A stretch of DNA of 64,000 bases from Rhodoblastus sp963828185 (GCA_963828185.1 CAWHDV010000012.1:124001-188000); one strand, 5' to 3'; positions 42,761 to 51,971 are shown, counted from the stretch's first letter. Notes: generated by a model from the letters alone, not told the origin. Numbers and translations are program-made.

Positions 42761-44740
42761 ATGGCGCGGGTCGACTTTTACGAAAAGCCCGGCTGCGGGA
42801 CCAATCGCAAGCAAAAGGCCATGCTCGCCGCCGCCGGCCATGAAGTGGTGGCGCACGACCTTCTGAGCGAGCCGTGGACCGCGATCCGCCTGCTCGGCTT
42901 TTTCGGCGATGCGCCGCCGTCAAGCTGGTTCAATCCGGCGGCGCCGCGGGTGAAATCGGGCGAGATCGTCCCGGCCACGCTCCAACCGGAAAACCTGCTG
43001 GCGCATATGCTGGCCGATCCGCTGCTGATCCGCCGGCCGCTGATCGAGGCGCAGGGACAAAAATGCGCCGGTTTCGATCGCGAGCCGGTCTTGTCGCTGC
43101 TTGGCGACATCGGCGGACTCGATGAAGCGCAGGGCTGCTCGCGCCCGCTCGCGGCGACGCCCTGCCCCGCGCCGGCGGCGGCTTCCGGCGCCGACACGGT
43201 CATTGCCTACCACAATCGGACAAAGCATCGTTTTGAGCGCTACGCGGCCGGTCCGGAAACGCTCGACTGGGACGCGCAGCCCAATCCGTTCCGTGAATTC
43301 GCCGGCGCGTCGCGCCAATCCCTCCCGCTGGCGCCGGAAGATTGCGGCGTCGCCCCGGCGTTGAACCGCGAGGCGCTCGGCGCGCTGCTGCATTTGTCGA
43401 TGGGCCTGTCGGCCTGGAAACAATTCGGGCCTGATCGCTGGGCGTTGCGCTGCAATCCGTCGAGCGGCAATCTTCACCCGAGCGAAGCCTATGTGCTGGC
43501 CGAAGGCGTCGCCGGTCTCGACGACGGACTTTACCATTATGTCAGCCGCGATCACACGCTTGAGCGGCGGCTGGACCAAGACCGACAAAAGACTGACAGG
43601 CCGCGTTTGTGGATTGGCCTGTCGTCGATCCATTGGCGCGAAGCCTGGAAATACGGCGAACGCGCCTTCCGCTATTGCCAGCACGACGCCGGCCATGCGC
43701 TCGCCGCCTTCGCCTATGCCGCCGAGATTTTGGGCTGGCGGGTCAAGATGGTCGAAGGCGCTTCCAGCGCCGCCATCGCCGCGACCCTCGGCCTCGACCG
43801 CGACGCGGATTTTACGGGTGCGGAGAAGGAAGAACCAGATCTGCTGCTCGAAGTCTTTCCGAGCCCTGACGATCACGGTGCGGCGACGCCACAAACGGCA
43901 CGGCATGGCGCGTGGTCCGGCCGCGCCAATCTGCTCGACCGGAGGCCCATGTATCGCTGGCCCGTGATCGAAGAAGTGGCGCGAGCAACCCTCGGCGCGG
44001 GCGTGGCGGAAACCCATGTCGCGCCGGCGCTGCCGCCGCTTGTCGGCGAGCGCGTGACGGCGCAAACTGTTCTCGGCCGTCGGAGCGCCCAGCATTTCGA
44101 CGCCAAATTCTCGATGAAGGCCGAGGATTTTGTCGGCCTGCTCGACGCCGTCCAGGTGCGGCCGCGGGCGCCATGGAACGTTTGGAGTTTCCAGCCGCGC
44201 CTGCACTTGATCCTCTTCGTCCACCGCGTCGAGGGTTTTCCGCCCGGCATTTACGCGCTTCCCCGTCGGGCGGAAGCCGTTCCCTTGTTGCGCGCGGCGC
44301 TCGATGGCGATTTCGCCTGGACAAAGGCCGACGGCGCGCCGGACCACCTGCCGTTGTATTTGTTGCGCCCCGGCGACGCGCGCGGCGCGGCGCGGCGGCT
44401 GTTCTGCAACCAGGCCATCGCCGCCGACGGCTGTTTCGCCGTCGCGATGCTGGCCGAATTCGATGCTCCGGTGCGCAAGAACCCGTGGCGCTATCGGCAA
44501 TTGCACTGGGAGGCCGGCCTGATCGGTCAGGCGCTTTATCTGCAATCCGGAGCGCTTGGCCTGCGCGGCACGGGCGTCGGCTGTTTCTTCGATGACGAGA
44601 CGCACGAATTCCTGCGGCTGAAGACGCCGGATTTGCAGACGCTCTACCATTTCACCGTCGGCCGCCCGCTGGTCGACGAGCGCATCGCCACCGAGGCCGC
44701 CTATCCCGAAAAAACGCGCCCAAAAAGGTTTACGCCATGA
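42761..44740 (+). CDS. Fusion: ArsC/Spx-like nitrogenase-associated protein and SagB/nitroreductase domains
   Basis: Residues 1-125 match the ArsC/Spx-like nitrogenase-associated proteins (FYEKPGCGTNRKQKAML, Cys12, thioredoxin fold). Residues about 150-650 look like two consecutive nitroreductase/SagB-type flavin domains: RWALRCNPSSGNLHPSEAYVLA, RAFRYCQHDAGHALAAFAYAAE, then RRSAQHFDAKFSM and HWEAGLIGQALYLQSGALGLRGTG. Such parts are usually separate genes. It likely binds FMN and acts on a thiol or peptide substrate; the reaction is unknown. It starts two bases after the receiver gene. Confidence 0.7.
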   Translation: MARVDFYEKPGCGTNRKQKAMLAAAGHEVVAHDLLSEPWTAIRLLGFFGDAPPSSWFNPAAPRVKSGEIVPATLQPENLLAHMLADPLLIRRPLIEAQGQKCAGFDREPVLSLLGDIGGLDEAQGCSRPLAATPCPAPAAASGADTVIAYHNRTKHRFERYAAGPETLDWDAQPNPFREFAGASRQSLPLAPEDCGVAPALNREALGALLHLSMGLSAWKQFGPDRWALRCNPSSGNLHPSEAYVLAEGVAGLDDGLYHYVSRDHTLERRLDQDRQKTDRPRLWIGLSSIHWREAWKYGERAFRYCQHDAGHALAAFAYAAEILGWRVKMVEGASSAAIAATLGLDRDADFTGAEKEEPDLLLEVFPSPDDHGAATPQTARHGAWSGRANLLDRRPMYRWPVIEEVARATLGAGVAETHVAPALPPLVGERVTAQTVLGRRSAQHFDAKFSMKAEDFVGLLDAVQVRPRAPWNVWSFQPRLHLILFVHRVEGFPPGIYALPRRAEAVPLLRAALDGDFAWTKADGAPDHLPLYLLRPGDARGAARRLFCNQAIAADGCFAVAMLAEFDAPVRKNPWRYRQLHWEAGLIGQALYLQSGALGLRGTGVGCFFDDETHEFLRLKTPDLQTLYHFTVGRPLVDERIATEAAYPEKTRPKRFTP

Positions 44741-45189
44741 CCAAGACCCTGCGAGCGTGGCTCGACGCGGAAAATTTTGACGACGTCAACGCGACCATCG
44801 CCAACAAGACGACGCCGCTGATGCGCGCCGCGTTGCAAGGCGATCTCGAAATGGCGAAGGAAATTCTCGGCGAGGGCGGCGCGGTCGAGGCGCATAATTC
44901 CGACGGCAACAATGCGCTCTGGCTCGCCTGCGTCGACAGGCGCCTCGCCATGATCGACCTTTTGATCGACGCCGGCGTCGACATCGACAATCGCAACGAC
45001 AATGGCGCAACCGCCTTGATGTACGCGGCGTCGTCGGGCCGCACGGACGTCGTGGCGCATCTGCTGGCGCGCGGCGCCGATATAAGCCCCGAGACGCTCG
45101 ACGGCTTTTCCGCCCTCGACATGGCGGCGAACATCGAATGCCTGGCGCTTTTGCGCTCGGCGCAGAAGAAAAGCCCGGCCCGGGTCTGA
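44737..45189 (+). CDS. Ankyrin-repeat protein
   Basis: The 150-residue protein holds three ankyrin repeats (TPLMRAALQGDLEMAKEIL, NALWLACVDRRLAMIDLLIDAG, TALMYAASSGRTDVVAHLLARGA). It is translationally coupled to the fusion gene (ATGA). Ankyrin proteins mediate protein binding; the partner is unknown. The last codons belong to a 49-base tandem repeat that continues past the stop. Confidence 0.8.
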   Translation: MTKTLRAWLDAENFDDVNATIANKTTPLMRAALQGDLEMAKEILGEGGAVEAHNSDGNNALWLACVDRRLAMIDLLIDAGVDIDNRNDNGATALMYAASSGRTDVVAHLLARGADISPETLDGFSALDMAANIECLALLRSAQKKSPARV

Positions 45190-45297
45190 GCCGGAGACTT
45201 TGCGCGCGGCGCAGAAAAAAAGCCCGGCTCAAGTCTGAGCCGGAGACTTTGCGCGCGGCGCGGAAAAGAAGCCCGGCTCAAGTCTGAGCCGGGCCGG
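45145..45297. repeat. Tandem 49-bp repeat at the end of the ankyrin gene
   Basis: TCTGAGCC recurs at 45185, 45234 and 45283, giving a 49-base period. Each unit has a Gly/Cys-rich segment (TTTGCGCGCGGCGCAGAA) and an inverted repeat AGCCCGGCTC..GAGCC that can fold as a hairpin. The first copy is inside the coding end. The last hairpin may act as a terminator between convergent genes. Confidence 0.75.
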
Positions 45298-45304
45298 GAA
45301 AAAT

Positions 45305-45658
45305 TCACCGCGTCAGGACGACAACCAGGCGCTCGACCAGCTGGCCGCCCTTCAGGTGGGTCTCGACGATCTCGTCGATGTCTTCAGGCGTCTTCGGCTG
45401 ATACCAGACGCCTTCGGGATAGACCACCATCAGCGGGCCGGCGCGGCAGAAGCCGAGGCAGCCGGATGAGGTGAAGCCGACGTCTGCCAGACGCTCGGCC
45501 TCGATCTTGCGGCCGAGGCGGTCCCACAGCGGCTGCGCGCCCTGTTCGCCGCAGGAGCCGCGCGGATGGCCGGCCGGGCGCTGGGTGAAACAGGCGAAGA
45601 CGTGGCGCTTGTAGAGCTGCGGCACGTCAGAGAGGGTTGAGGTAGCGGTCTCCGTCAT
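45305..45658 (-). CDS. Thioredoxin-like 2Fe-2S ferredoxin (Shethna I type)
   Basis: The 117-residue protein has CFTQRPAGHPRGSCGEQG and SGCLGFCRAGP, the four ligands of the thioredoxin-fold [2Fe-2S] ferredoxins found near nif genes in Azotobacter. It would be a dimeric electron carrier or protective redox protein. It overlaps the glutaredoxin gene by four bases (ATGA). Confidence 0.85.
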   Translation of the reverse strand: MTETATSTLSDVPQLYKRHVFACFTQRPAGHPRGSCGEQGAQPLWDRLGRKIEAERLADVGFTSSGCLGFCRAGPLMVVYPEGVWYQPKTPEDIDEIVETHLKGGQLVERLVVVLTR

Positions 45659-45987
45659 GCCGGCGCCTTCACGCCCTTGTCGGCGAAAAGCTGCGTCAAT
45701 TCGCCGGACGCAGCCATTTCGCGCACGATGTCGCTGCCGCCGATGAATTCGCCCTTGACGTAGAGCTGCGGAATGGTCGGCCAGTTCGAAAAGGCCTTGA
45801 CGCCCTCGCGGATGAAGGGATCGGCCAGAACATTGACCGCGTCATATTGCACGCCGAGGCCATTGAGAACTTGCACGATCGCGCCCGAAAAGCCGCATTG
45901 CGGCGCGGCCGGCACGCCTTTCATGAACAAAACCACATCATTGCCGTCAATAATGGATTTGATGCGTTCGGAGGTTTTTTCCGTCAT
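45655..45987 (-). CDS. grxD: Monothiol glutaredoxin (Grx4/GrxD type)
   Basis: The 110-residue protein has the monothiol active site CGFS (PQCGFSGAIVQVL), the glutathione-binding WPTIPQLYVKGEFIGG and typical length. Such glutaredoxins carry [2Fe-2S] clusters. A sigma-54 element 48 bases upstream suggests a nif-specific copy. Confidence 0.92.
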   Translation of the reverse strand: MTEKTSERIKSIIDGNDVVLFMKGVPAAPQCGFSGAIVQVLNGLGVQYDAVNVLADPFIREGVKAFSNWPTIPQLYVKGEFIGGSDIVREMAASGELTQLFADKGVKAPA

Positions 45988-46034
45988 CGATTGACCTTCC
46001 CACTGATACGCCCGATCGGGCCTGCGCCGAGGAA

Positions 46035-46050
46035 TGCAAAATAAGGACCA
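46035..46050 (-). promoter_or_regulatory. Sigma-54 promoter of the glutaredoxin/ferredoxin unit
   Basis: Minus strand TGGTCCTTATTTTGCA, correct spacing, 48 bases before the glutaredoxin start. Confidence 0.55.
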
Positions 46051-46145
46051 GCGCGCCGGGCCAGCGAAAATCCAGCAAACCACACCGGAATGGACGCGTC
46101 GCAATGCCGACACCGGGCCCTTGTCCGAAATGCGACGCGGACGCC

Positions 46146-46161
46146 CGGCCCCGCTTTTGCA
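46146..46161 (+). promoter_or_regulatory. Sigma-54 promoter of the 46193 TPR gene
   Basis: CGGCCCCGCTTTTGCA has a strong -12 half and correct spacing, 32 bases before the TPR start. A near NifA site with one mismatch (TGT-N10-ACG) begins at 46122. Confidence 0.45.
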
Positions 46162-46192
46162 GGCGTTTGGCCTCAAAGCCGGAGGCGAGAAG

Positions 46193-46678
46193 ATGACGGT
46201 CGTTCCATTCCCCGAGCCAGACGCGATCAATTTTGGCGATCTGCCCAAGACCATCAACACTCTCTTGCAAAAGGGCGTCGCCGCCTATCGCCGCGATTTC
46301 GCCGCCGCCGACGCCCTGTTCCGCGAGGCCCTGAAGGCCGCGCCCGAAGAGCTGCCGACCTATTTTTGTCTTTATAAAATCCACACTTACCAGGGCAATC
46401 TCGACGAGGCGCGCGCCGTGGCCCAGGCCGGGCTCAAGGAAGCGGCGCGCCAGGCCGGCTGGCCCGACGACTGGCGCCTGTGGACGCTGCGGCAGGAGGT
46501 TTCGGACGGGGCCGGACGTTTCGCGCTCTACACCCTCAAGGCGCTCGCTTTCATCCATTTGCGCCGCGACGAGCGCCAGCAGGCCAAGGAAATGCTCGAC
46601 GCCCTGCGGGTTCTCGACCCGACCGGCGCGGTCGGCTGGCCGGTCGTGGCCGAACTCGCGGCCGGGCTGGGCTGCTGA
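46193..46678 (+). CDS. TPR-like nif-cluster protein (copy 2)
   Basis: The 161-residue protein is built of tetratricopeptide-type helices (AYRRDFAAADALFREALKAAPEE, CLYKIHTYQGNLDEARAVAQ, YTLKALAFIHLRRDERQQAKEML). It is related to the product of 18233-18773. The ATG at 46193 has a GGAGG site. It lies just ahead of the suf genes and may be a scaffold or adaptor for assembly proteins. Confidence 0.75.
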   Translation: MTVVPFPEPDAINFGDLPKTINTLLQKGVAAYRRDFAAADALFREALKAAPEELPTYFCLYKIHTYQGNLDEARAVAQAGLKEAARQAGWPDDWRLWTLRQEVSDGAGRFALYTLKALAFIHLRRDERQQAKEMLDALRVLDPTGAVGWPVVAELAAGLGC

Positions 46679-46686
46679 ACACCGGC

Positions 46687-46702
46687 TGGCGCCTCGCTTG
46701 CA
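46687..46702 (+). promoter_or_regulatory. Sigma-54 promoter of the suf unit
   Basis: TGGCGCCTCGCTTGCA matches the -24/-12 consensus closely, 114 bases before the sufB start, directly after the TPR gene. Confidence 0.7.
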
Positions 46703-46815
46703 TTCTCTCCTGTTGGCGCCGCGCCGCACAATGGCGGACGCCGCTTCCGGCGCCCGCCAACGCCCCGGCAAGCCAGTGATTTTCATGCGTCAAGAAGCAA
46801 GGTCGGGACCCTGAC

Positions 46816-48279
46816 ATGAGCGAAGAGACGGACACCCTGCAGGAGCTCGCGGACCGCAAATACAAGTACGGCTTCGTCTCAGAGATCGAATCCGACTTTG
46901 CGCCCAAGGGCTTGAACGAAGAGGTCATCCGCTTCATTTCGGCGAAAAAGAACGAGCCGGACTGGCTGCTCACCTATCGCCTCGACGCCTACAAGCGCTG
47001 GCTGACCATGGAAGAGCCGCACTGGGCCAAGCTGCACTACCCGAAGATCGACTTCCAGGACGCCTATTATTACGCCGCGCCGAAAGGCGACAGCGACAGG
47101 CCGAAGAACCTCGACGAGGTCGATCCGGAATTGCTGCGCGTCTATGAAAAGCTCGGCATCCCCCTGCATGAGCAGGAAGCGCTCGCCGGCGTGCAGGAAA
47201 GAAAGGTCGCTGTCGACGCAGTGTTCGATTCCGTCTCCGTGGTCACCACGTTCAAGGAGGAATTGTCCAAGGTCGGCGTCATCTTCTGCCCGATTTCGGA
47301 AGCGGTGAAAGAGCATCCCGAACTGGTAAGGAAATATCTCGGCTCGGTCGTGCCCTCGACCGACAATTTCTACGCCACGCTCAACGCCGCCGTGTTTTCG
47401 GAAGGCTCCTTCGTCTATATTCCCGAAGGCGTGCGCTGTCCGATGGAACTGTCGACCTATTTCCGCATCAACGCCGCCAAATCCGGCCAGTTCGAGCGCA
47501 CGCTGATCATCGCCGACAAGGGGTCCTACGTCTCCTATCTGGAAGGCTGCACCGCGCCGCAACGCGACGAGAACCAGCTGCACGCCGCCGTGGTCGAACT
47601 GGTGGCGATGGATGACGCCGAGATCAAATATTCGACCGTGCAGAACTGGTATCCCGGCGACGAAAACGGCAAGGGCGGCATCTATAATTTCGTCACCAAG
47701 CGCGGTGACTGCCGCGGCGCCCGCTCGAAAATTTCCTGGACGCAGGTCGAGACCGGCTCCTCGATCACCTGGAAATATCCCTCGTGCATCCTGCGCGGAG
47801 AAAGCTCGGTCGGCGAATTCTATTCCATCGCCATCGCCAACAATTACCAGCAGGCCGACACCGGCACGAAAATGTTGCATCTCGGCAAGAACACCTCGAG
47901 CCGCATCGTCTCCAAGGGCATTTCCGCCGGTCATGCGCAGAACACCTACCGGGGCTTGGTCAGCGTCCACGCCAAGGCCGACGGCGCGCGCAATTTCACC
48001 CAATGCGACTCGTTGCTGCTGGGCGACAAATGCGGCGCCCATACCGTGCCCTATATCCAGTCGCGCAACCCGAAAGCCATCCTGGAGCATGAGGCGACAA
48101 CCTCGAAAATATCCGACGACCAGCTCTTTTATTGCGTTTCGCGCGGCATTCCGACCGAGGAAGCCGTCGCCCTGATCGTCAACGGGTTCTGCCGCGAAGT
48201 GTTGCAGCAATTGCCCATGGAATTCGCTGTCGAGGCGCAAAAGCTCGTCGGCATCAGCCTCGAAGGGAGCGTTGGATAA
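46816..48279 (+). CDS. sufB: Fe-S assembly scaffold SufB
   Basis: The 487-residue protein is SufB of the SufBCD complex, with SVVPSTDNFYATLNAAVFSEGSFV and GDKCGAHTVPY near the cluster site Cys and the conserved YLEGCTAP. SufBCD builds [4Fe-4S] clusters under oxidative or iron-poor conditions. It is the first gene of a unit behind a sigma-54-type promoter, suggesting that this set serves nitrogen fixation. Confidence 0.95.
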   Translation: MSEETDTLQELADRKYKYGFVSEIESDFAPKGLNEEVIRFISAKKNEPDWLLTYRLDAYKRWLTMEEPHWAKLHYPKIDFQDAYYYAAPKGDSDRPKNLDEVDPELLRVYEKLGIPLHEQEALAGVQERKVAVDAVFDSVSVVTTFKEELSKVGVIFCPISEAVKEHPELVRKYLGSVVPSTDNFYATLNAAVFSEGSFVYIPEGVRCPMELSTYFRINAAKSGQFERTLIIADKGSYVSYLEGCTAPQRDENQLHAAVVELVAMDDAEIKYSTVQNWYPGDENGKGGIYNFVTKRGDCRGARSKISWTQVETGSSITWKYPSCILRGESSVGEFYSIAIANNYQQADTGTKMLHLGKNTSSRIVSKGISAGHAQNTYRGLVSVHAKADGARNFTQCDSLLLGDKCGAHTVPYIQSRNPKAILEHEATTSKISDDQLFYCVSRGIPTEEAVALIVNGFCREVLQQLPMEFAVEAQKLVGISLEGSVG

Positions 48280-49028
48280 TGCTTGAGATCAAGGACCTCC
48301 ACGTCAGCGTGCACGGCAAGGAAATCCTGAAAGGCCTTTCATTGAAAGTCCCGCCGGGCGAGGTTCACGCCATCATGGGGCCGAATGGCGCCGGCAAGTC
48401 GACGACCAGCTACACGCTCGCCGGCCGCGCCGGCTATGAAGTGACGAGCGGCGAAATCGATCTGTTCGGCGAGGACATCACCGGCCTGACCCCGGAAGAG
48501 CGCGCCGCCAAGGGCATTTTCCTGGCCTTCCAGTATCCGATGGAAATTCCCGGCGTCTCCACCATGAACTTCCTGAAAACCGCGATGAACTCGCAGGCCA
48601 AGCTGCGCGGCGAGAAGGAGCTGGACGCGGCGCAATTCCTGCGCATCGTCCGCGCGGCTGCGAAGGAATTAAACATTTCCGAGGACATGCTGAAGCGGCC
48701 GCTCAATGTCGGCTTTTCCGGCGGCGAGAAGAAGCGCAACGAGACCCTGCAAATGGCGCTGCTGAAGCCCAAGCTGGCGATCCTCGACGAAATGGATTCC
48801 GGCCTCGACATCGACGCGCTGAAACTGGTCGCGGAAGGCGTCAACAAGCTGCGCGCGCCGGACCGGTCCTTCCTGGTCATCACCCATTACCAGCGCCTGC
48901 TCGACTATATCGAGCCGGACGTGATCCACATTCTCGCGGGCGGCAGGATCGTCAAGTCGGGCGACAAGAGCCTGGCGCTGCAACTCGAAGAAAATGGCTA
49001 CGACGCCGTCATCAACAAGGCCGCGTGA
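48279..49028 (+). CDS. sufC: Fe-S assembly ATPase SufC
   Basis: The 249-residue ABC-type ATPase has Walker A GPNGAGKST, signature FSGGEKKRNE and Walker B LAILDEMDSGLD. It powers the SufBCD scaffold. The start overlaps the sufB stop by one base (TAATG). Confidence 0.95.
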   Translation: MLEIKDLHVSVHGKEILKGLSLKVPPGEVHAIMGPNGAGKSTTSYTLAGRAGYEVTSGEIDLFGEDITGLTPEERAAKGIFLAFQYPMEIPGVSTMNFLKTAMNSQAKLRGEKELDAAQFLRIVRAAAKELNISEDMLKRPLNVGFSGGEKKRNETLQMALLKPKLAILDEMDSGLDIDALKLVAEGVNKLRAPDRSFLVITHYQRLLDYIEPDVIHILAGGRIVKSGDKSLALQLEENGYDAVINKAA

Positions 49029-49036
49029 GGTTCAAC

Positions 49037-50335
49037 ATGGGCAAGGTCGTTTCGCTCGACAATCTTCTCGCCAGCATGGCGACGCGGCGCCAGGTGGCGA
49101 CCGACGGCGCCGCGCCCTGGCTCGGCGCCCTGCTCGAACAGGCGAGCGAGAAATTCGCGGCTTCCGGCCTGCCGAACCGCCGCGTCGAGGAATGGCGCTA
49201 TTCCGACCTCGCCAAGGCCTTGCACGAAACGGTCAAGCCGGATTCCGAGATCGACGCGCCGCCGGAACTGGCGGGCGCCTGCGTCGCCGCCTTCGAGAAT
49301 GGCGTGCTGGTCGACGCCGCCTCCTCCTATTGCGCCATGGGGGCGAAATCGCTGCGCAAGGCGCTGGGGGAGAAGAACGCGCTGGCCGCTTCCTTCATCG
49401 GCAAGATCAATCCGCAGCTGGACCATCCGATCATCAATCTCAACACCGCCTTGATGGAAGAAGGCCTCGTCCTGCATGTGCCCGCCGGCGTGACGGTGGC
49501 GACCCCCTTGCACCTGCGCTTCAACTGGAGCGATGTCGAGGCGCAGGGCGCCGACGGGCGCCATCTGCGCATTCTCGTGGTGCTCGAGGAAGGCGCGCAG
49601 GCGACAATCTTCGAATCGCATGACGGCGAGCCGAGTTTCGCCACCATCGTGAGCGAATTCAGCATCGCGGCGGGGGCGAAGCTGACGCATGTGCGGCTCG
49701 AAAACTTTTCCGCCGCCGCGCGGCAGACCGCCGCGACTGTCGCCGACATCGCCGACAAGGGAGCTTATCGCGGCTTTTACCTGTCGCAGGGCGGCCACTT
49801 CGCCCGCCACGAGGCGCTGCTGAAACTCTCGGGCGAAGAAAGCCTGGCGCAGATGGACGGCGCCACGCTTGTCGCCGACCGCCGCCATTGCGACAATACC
49901 ACGGTCGTGCTGCACGCGGCGCCCAATACCGCCAGCAAGCAGACTTTCCGGAGCGTCCTCGCCGGGGCCGGACGCGCCGTCTACCAGGGTTGCGTGAAAG
50001 TCGCGCAGGCCGCGCAAAAGACCGACGCGAAGCAGATGAGCCGCGCCATGCTGCTCTCCCATCGCGCCGAAATCGTCACCAAGCCCGAGCTTGAAATCTT
50101 CGCCGACGACGTGAAATGCAGCCATGGCGCGACGGCTGGCGAACTCGACGCCAACGCGCTGTTTTTTCTCCGCGCGCGAGGCATTCCGGAGACGGAGGCG
50201 CGCGCCATGCTGGTCGAGGCTTTTCTCGGCGAGGCGCTCGACACGATCGACAACGAGACCCTTCGCGCCATCGCTTCCGATCGCACGCATCAATGGCTTG
50301 CGCGCCATGCCGGCGAGGCCTCCCATGTCGAATGA
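49037..50335 (+). CDS. sufD: Fe-S assembly protein SufD
   Basis: The 432-residue SufD pairs with SufB (NRRVEEWRYSDL, VPAGVTVATPLHLRF, CSHGATAGELDANALFFLRARG). It is needed for iron entry into the scaffold. I chose the ATG at 49037 (GAGG six bases upstream); a GTG at 49025 is possible. The end overlaps sufS by 11 bases. Confidence 0.93.
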   Translation: MGKVVSLDNLLASMATRRQVATDGAAPWLGALLEQASEKFAASGLPNRRVEEWRYSDLAKALHETVKPDSEIDAPPELAGACVAAFENGVLVDAASSYCAMGAKSLRKALGEKNALAASFIGKINPQLDHPIINLNTALMEEGLVLHVPAGVTVATPLHLRFNWSDVEAQGADGRHLRILVVLEEGAQATIFESHDGEPSFATIVSEFSIAAGAKLTHVRLENFSAAARQTAATVADIADKGAYRGFYLSQGGHFARHEALLKLSGEESLAQMDGATLVADRRHCDNTTVVLHAAPNTASKQTFRSVLAGAGRAVYQGCVKVAQAAQKTDAKQMSRAMLLSHRAEIVTKPELEIFADDVKCSHGATAGELDANALFFLRARGIPETEARAMLVEAFLGEALDTIDNETLRAIASDRTHQWLARHAGEASHVE

Positions 50336-51578
50336 GGCGCTTGCCGCAAAACCTGTCGCTTCCCGCTTCGACGTTTACGTGGAGCGGGACAAATTTCCGA
50401 TACTCCAGCGGCTGGTCCATAACAAGCCGCTGGTCTATCTCGACAACGGCGCCTCGGCGCAGAAGCCGAAAATCGTGCTCGACGCCATCATGGCGGCCTA
50501 TGCCGACACCTATTCCAACGTGCATCGCGGCGCGCATTTCCTGTCGGGCGAATCGACGCTCCGCTTTGAGCAGGCGCGCGAGTCGGCGCGGCGCTTCGTC
50601 AATGCGCAACGGGTCGAGGAAATCGTCTTCACCAAGGGCGGCACGGAGGCGATCAATCTCGTCGCCTCTTCGCTCGGCGCCGAAATCTCCGAGGGCGACG
50701 AAATCGTCATTTCGGAGATGGAGCATCATTCCAACATCGTGCCCTGGCATTTTTTGCGCGAGCGCAAGGGCGCTAAGCTGATCTGGGCGCCGATCGCGGC
50801 GGATGGGTCGTTCGATCTCGCGGCCTTCGCCAAATGTCTGACCAAACGGACAAAAATCGTTGCGATCACGCATATGTCGAACGTGCTCGGCACGATCGCG
50901 CCGATTGCCGACATCATCCGCCTCGCCCATGCGGTCGGCGCCAAGGTGCTGATCGACGGCTGCCAGGGCAGCGTGCACGAGGCCGTAGACGTGCAGGCGC
51001 TCGACTGCGACTTTTATGTCTGCACCGGCCACAAGCTCTATGGCCCCTCGGGCATCGGCTTTCTCTACGGCAAATACGACCTGCTGGCGCGGATGCGGCC
51101 GTATCAGGGCGGCGGCGAAATGATCGCCGACGTCTTTGCCGACCGCATCACCTATGCCGAACCGCCGCACCGGTTCGAGGCGGGCACGCCGCCCATCGTC
51201 GAGGCGATCGGCCTTGGCGTCGCGCTCGACTACATCATGGGACTCGACCGCAGAGCCGTCGCCGCGCATGAACAAGCCCTGCTTTGCCATGCGACGGAAG
51301 AGCTGGAAAAACTCGGCAAGGCGCGCATCTTTGGGCGCGCCGAAAACAAGGGCGCGCTGGTGACCTTCGACGTGGAAGGCGCGCATCCGCACGATGTCGC
51401 CACCATTCTCGACCGCGCCGGCATAGCCGTTCGCGCGGGCAGCCACTGCGCCCAGCCGCTGATGACGAAACTCGGGCTGACGGCTTCCGCCCGCGCGTCA
51501 TTCGCGCTGTACAACACGCATGACGAAGTCGAGATTTTCGTCAAGGGAATCCGCCGTGTGATGGAGCTCTTTGCATGA
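50325..51578 (+). CDS. sufS: Class II cysteine desulfurase SufS
   Basis: The 417-residue PLP enzyme has the Schiff-base Lys in CTGHKLYGPSGIG and the reactive Cys in RAGSHCAQPLM, typical of the SufS class. It supplies sulfur to SufBCD; no sufE is adjacent. It overlaps both sufD and sufT, so the unit is tightly coupled. Confidence 0.95.
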   Translation: MSNEALAAKPVASRFDVYVERDKFPILQRLVHNKPLVYLDNGASAQKPKIVLDAIMAAYADTYSNVHRGAHFLSGESTLRFEQARESARRFVNAQRVEEIVFTKGGTEAINLVASSLGAEISEGDEIVISEMEHHSNIVPWHFLRERKGAKLIWAPIAADGSFDLAAFAKCLTKRTKIVAITHMSNVLGTIAPIADIIRLAHAVGAKVLIDGCQGSVHEAVDVQALDCDFYVCTGHKLYGPSGIGFLYGKYDLLARMRPYQGGGEMIADVFADRITYAEPPHRFEAGTPPIVEAIGLGVALDYIMGLDRRAVAAHEQALLCHATEELEKLGKARIFGRAENKGALVTFDVEGAHPHDVATILDRAGIAVRAGSHCAQPLMTKLGLTASARASFALYNTHDEVEIFVKGIRRVMELFA

Positions 51579-51946
51579 CTGAAGTCGAGGCCGCCAGCGC
51601 GCCCGCCTTTTCGGACGAACCGATCGAGCCGCCGGATTGGACCGGCGATCTGCGCGAGGATGTCATCGCGGCGATCCGCACCGTCTTCGACCCGGAAATT
51701 CCGGTCAATGTCTATGACCTCGGCTTGATTTACCGGATCGATATTTCCAACCCGGCGCTGATCGACATCGACATGACGCTGACCGCGCCCGGCTGTCCGG
51801 TCGCGGGCGAAATGCTGCGGCGGGTGGAAAAGGCTGTGCTGATGGCGCCCGGCGCCGTTGGCGCCAAGGTCAATCTCGTGTTCGATCCGCCATGGGACCC
51901 CGCCAAAATGTCGGACGAGGCCAAGCTAGATCTCGGGATGCTGTAA
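51575..51946 (+). CDS. sufT: Fe-S maturation protein SufT (MIP18 family)
   Basis: The 123-residue protein has the DUF59/MIP18 core VIAAIRTVFDPEIPVNVYDLGLIY and LTAPGCPVAGEML. SufT supports maturation of [4Fe-4S] proteins. It is coupled to sufS by an ATGA overlap. Confidence 0.9.
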   Translation: MTEVEAASAPAFSDEPIEPPDWTGDLREDVIAAIRTVFDPEIPVNVYDLGLIYRIDISNPALIDIDMTLTAPGCPVAGEMLRRVEKAVLMAPGAVGAKVNLVFDPPWDPAKMSDEAKLDLGML

Positions 51947-51971
51947 TTTTCAGTCGAATTGGAGTCAAAGC

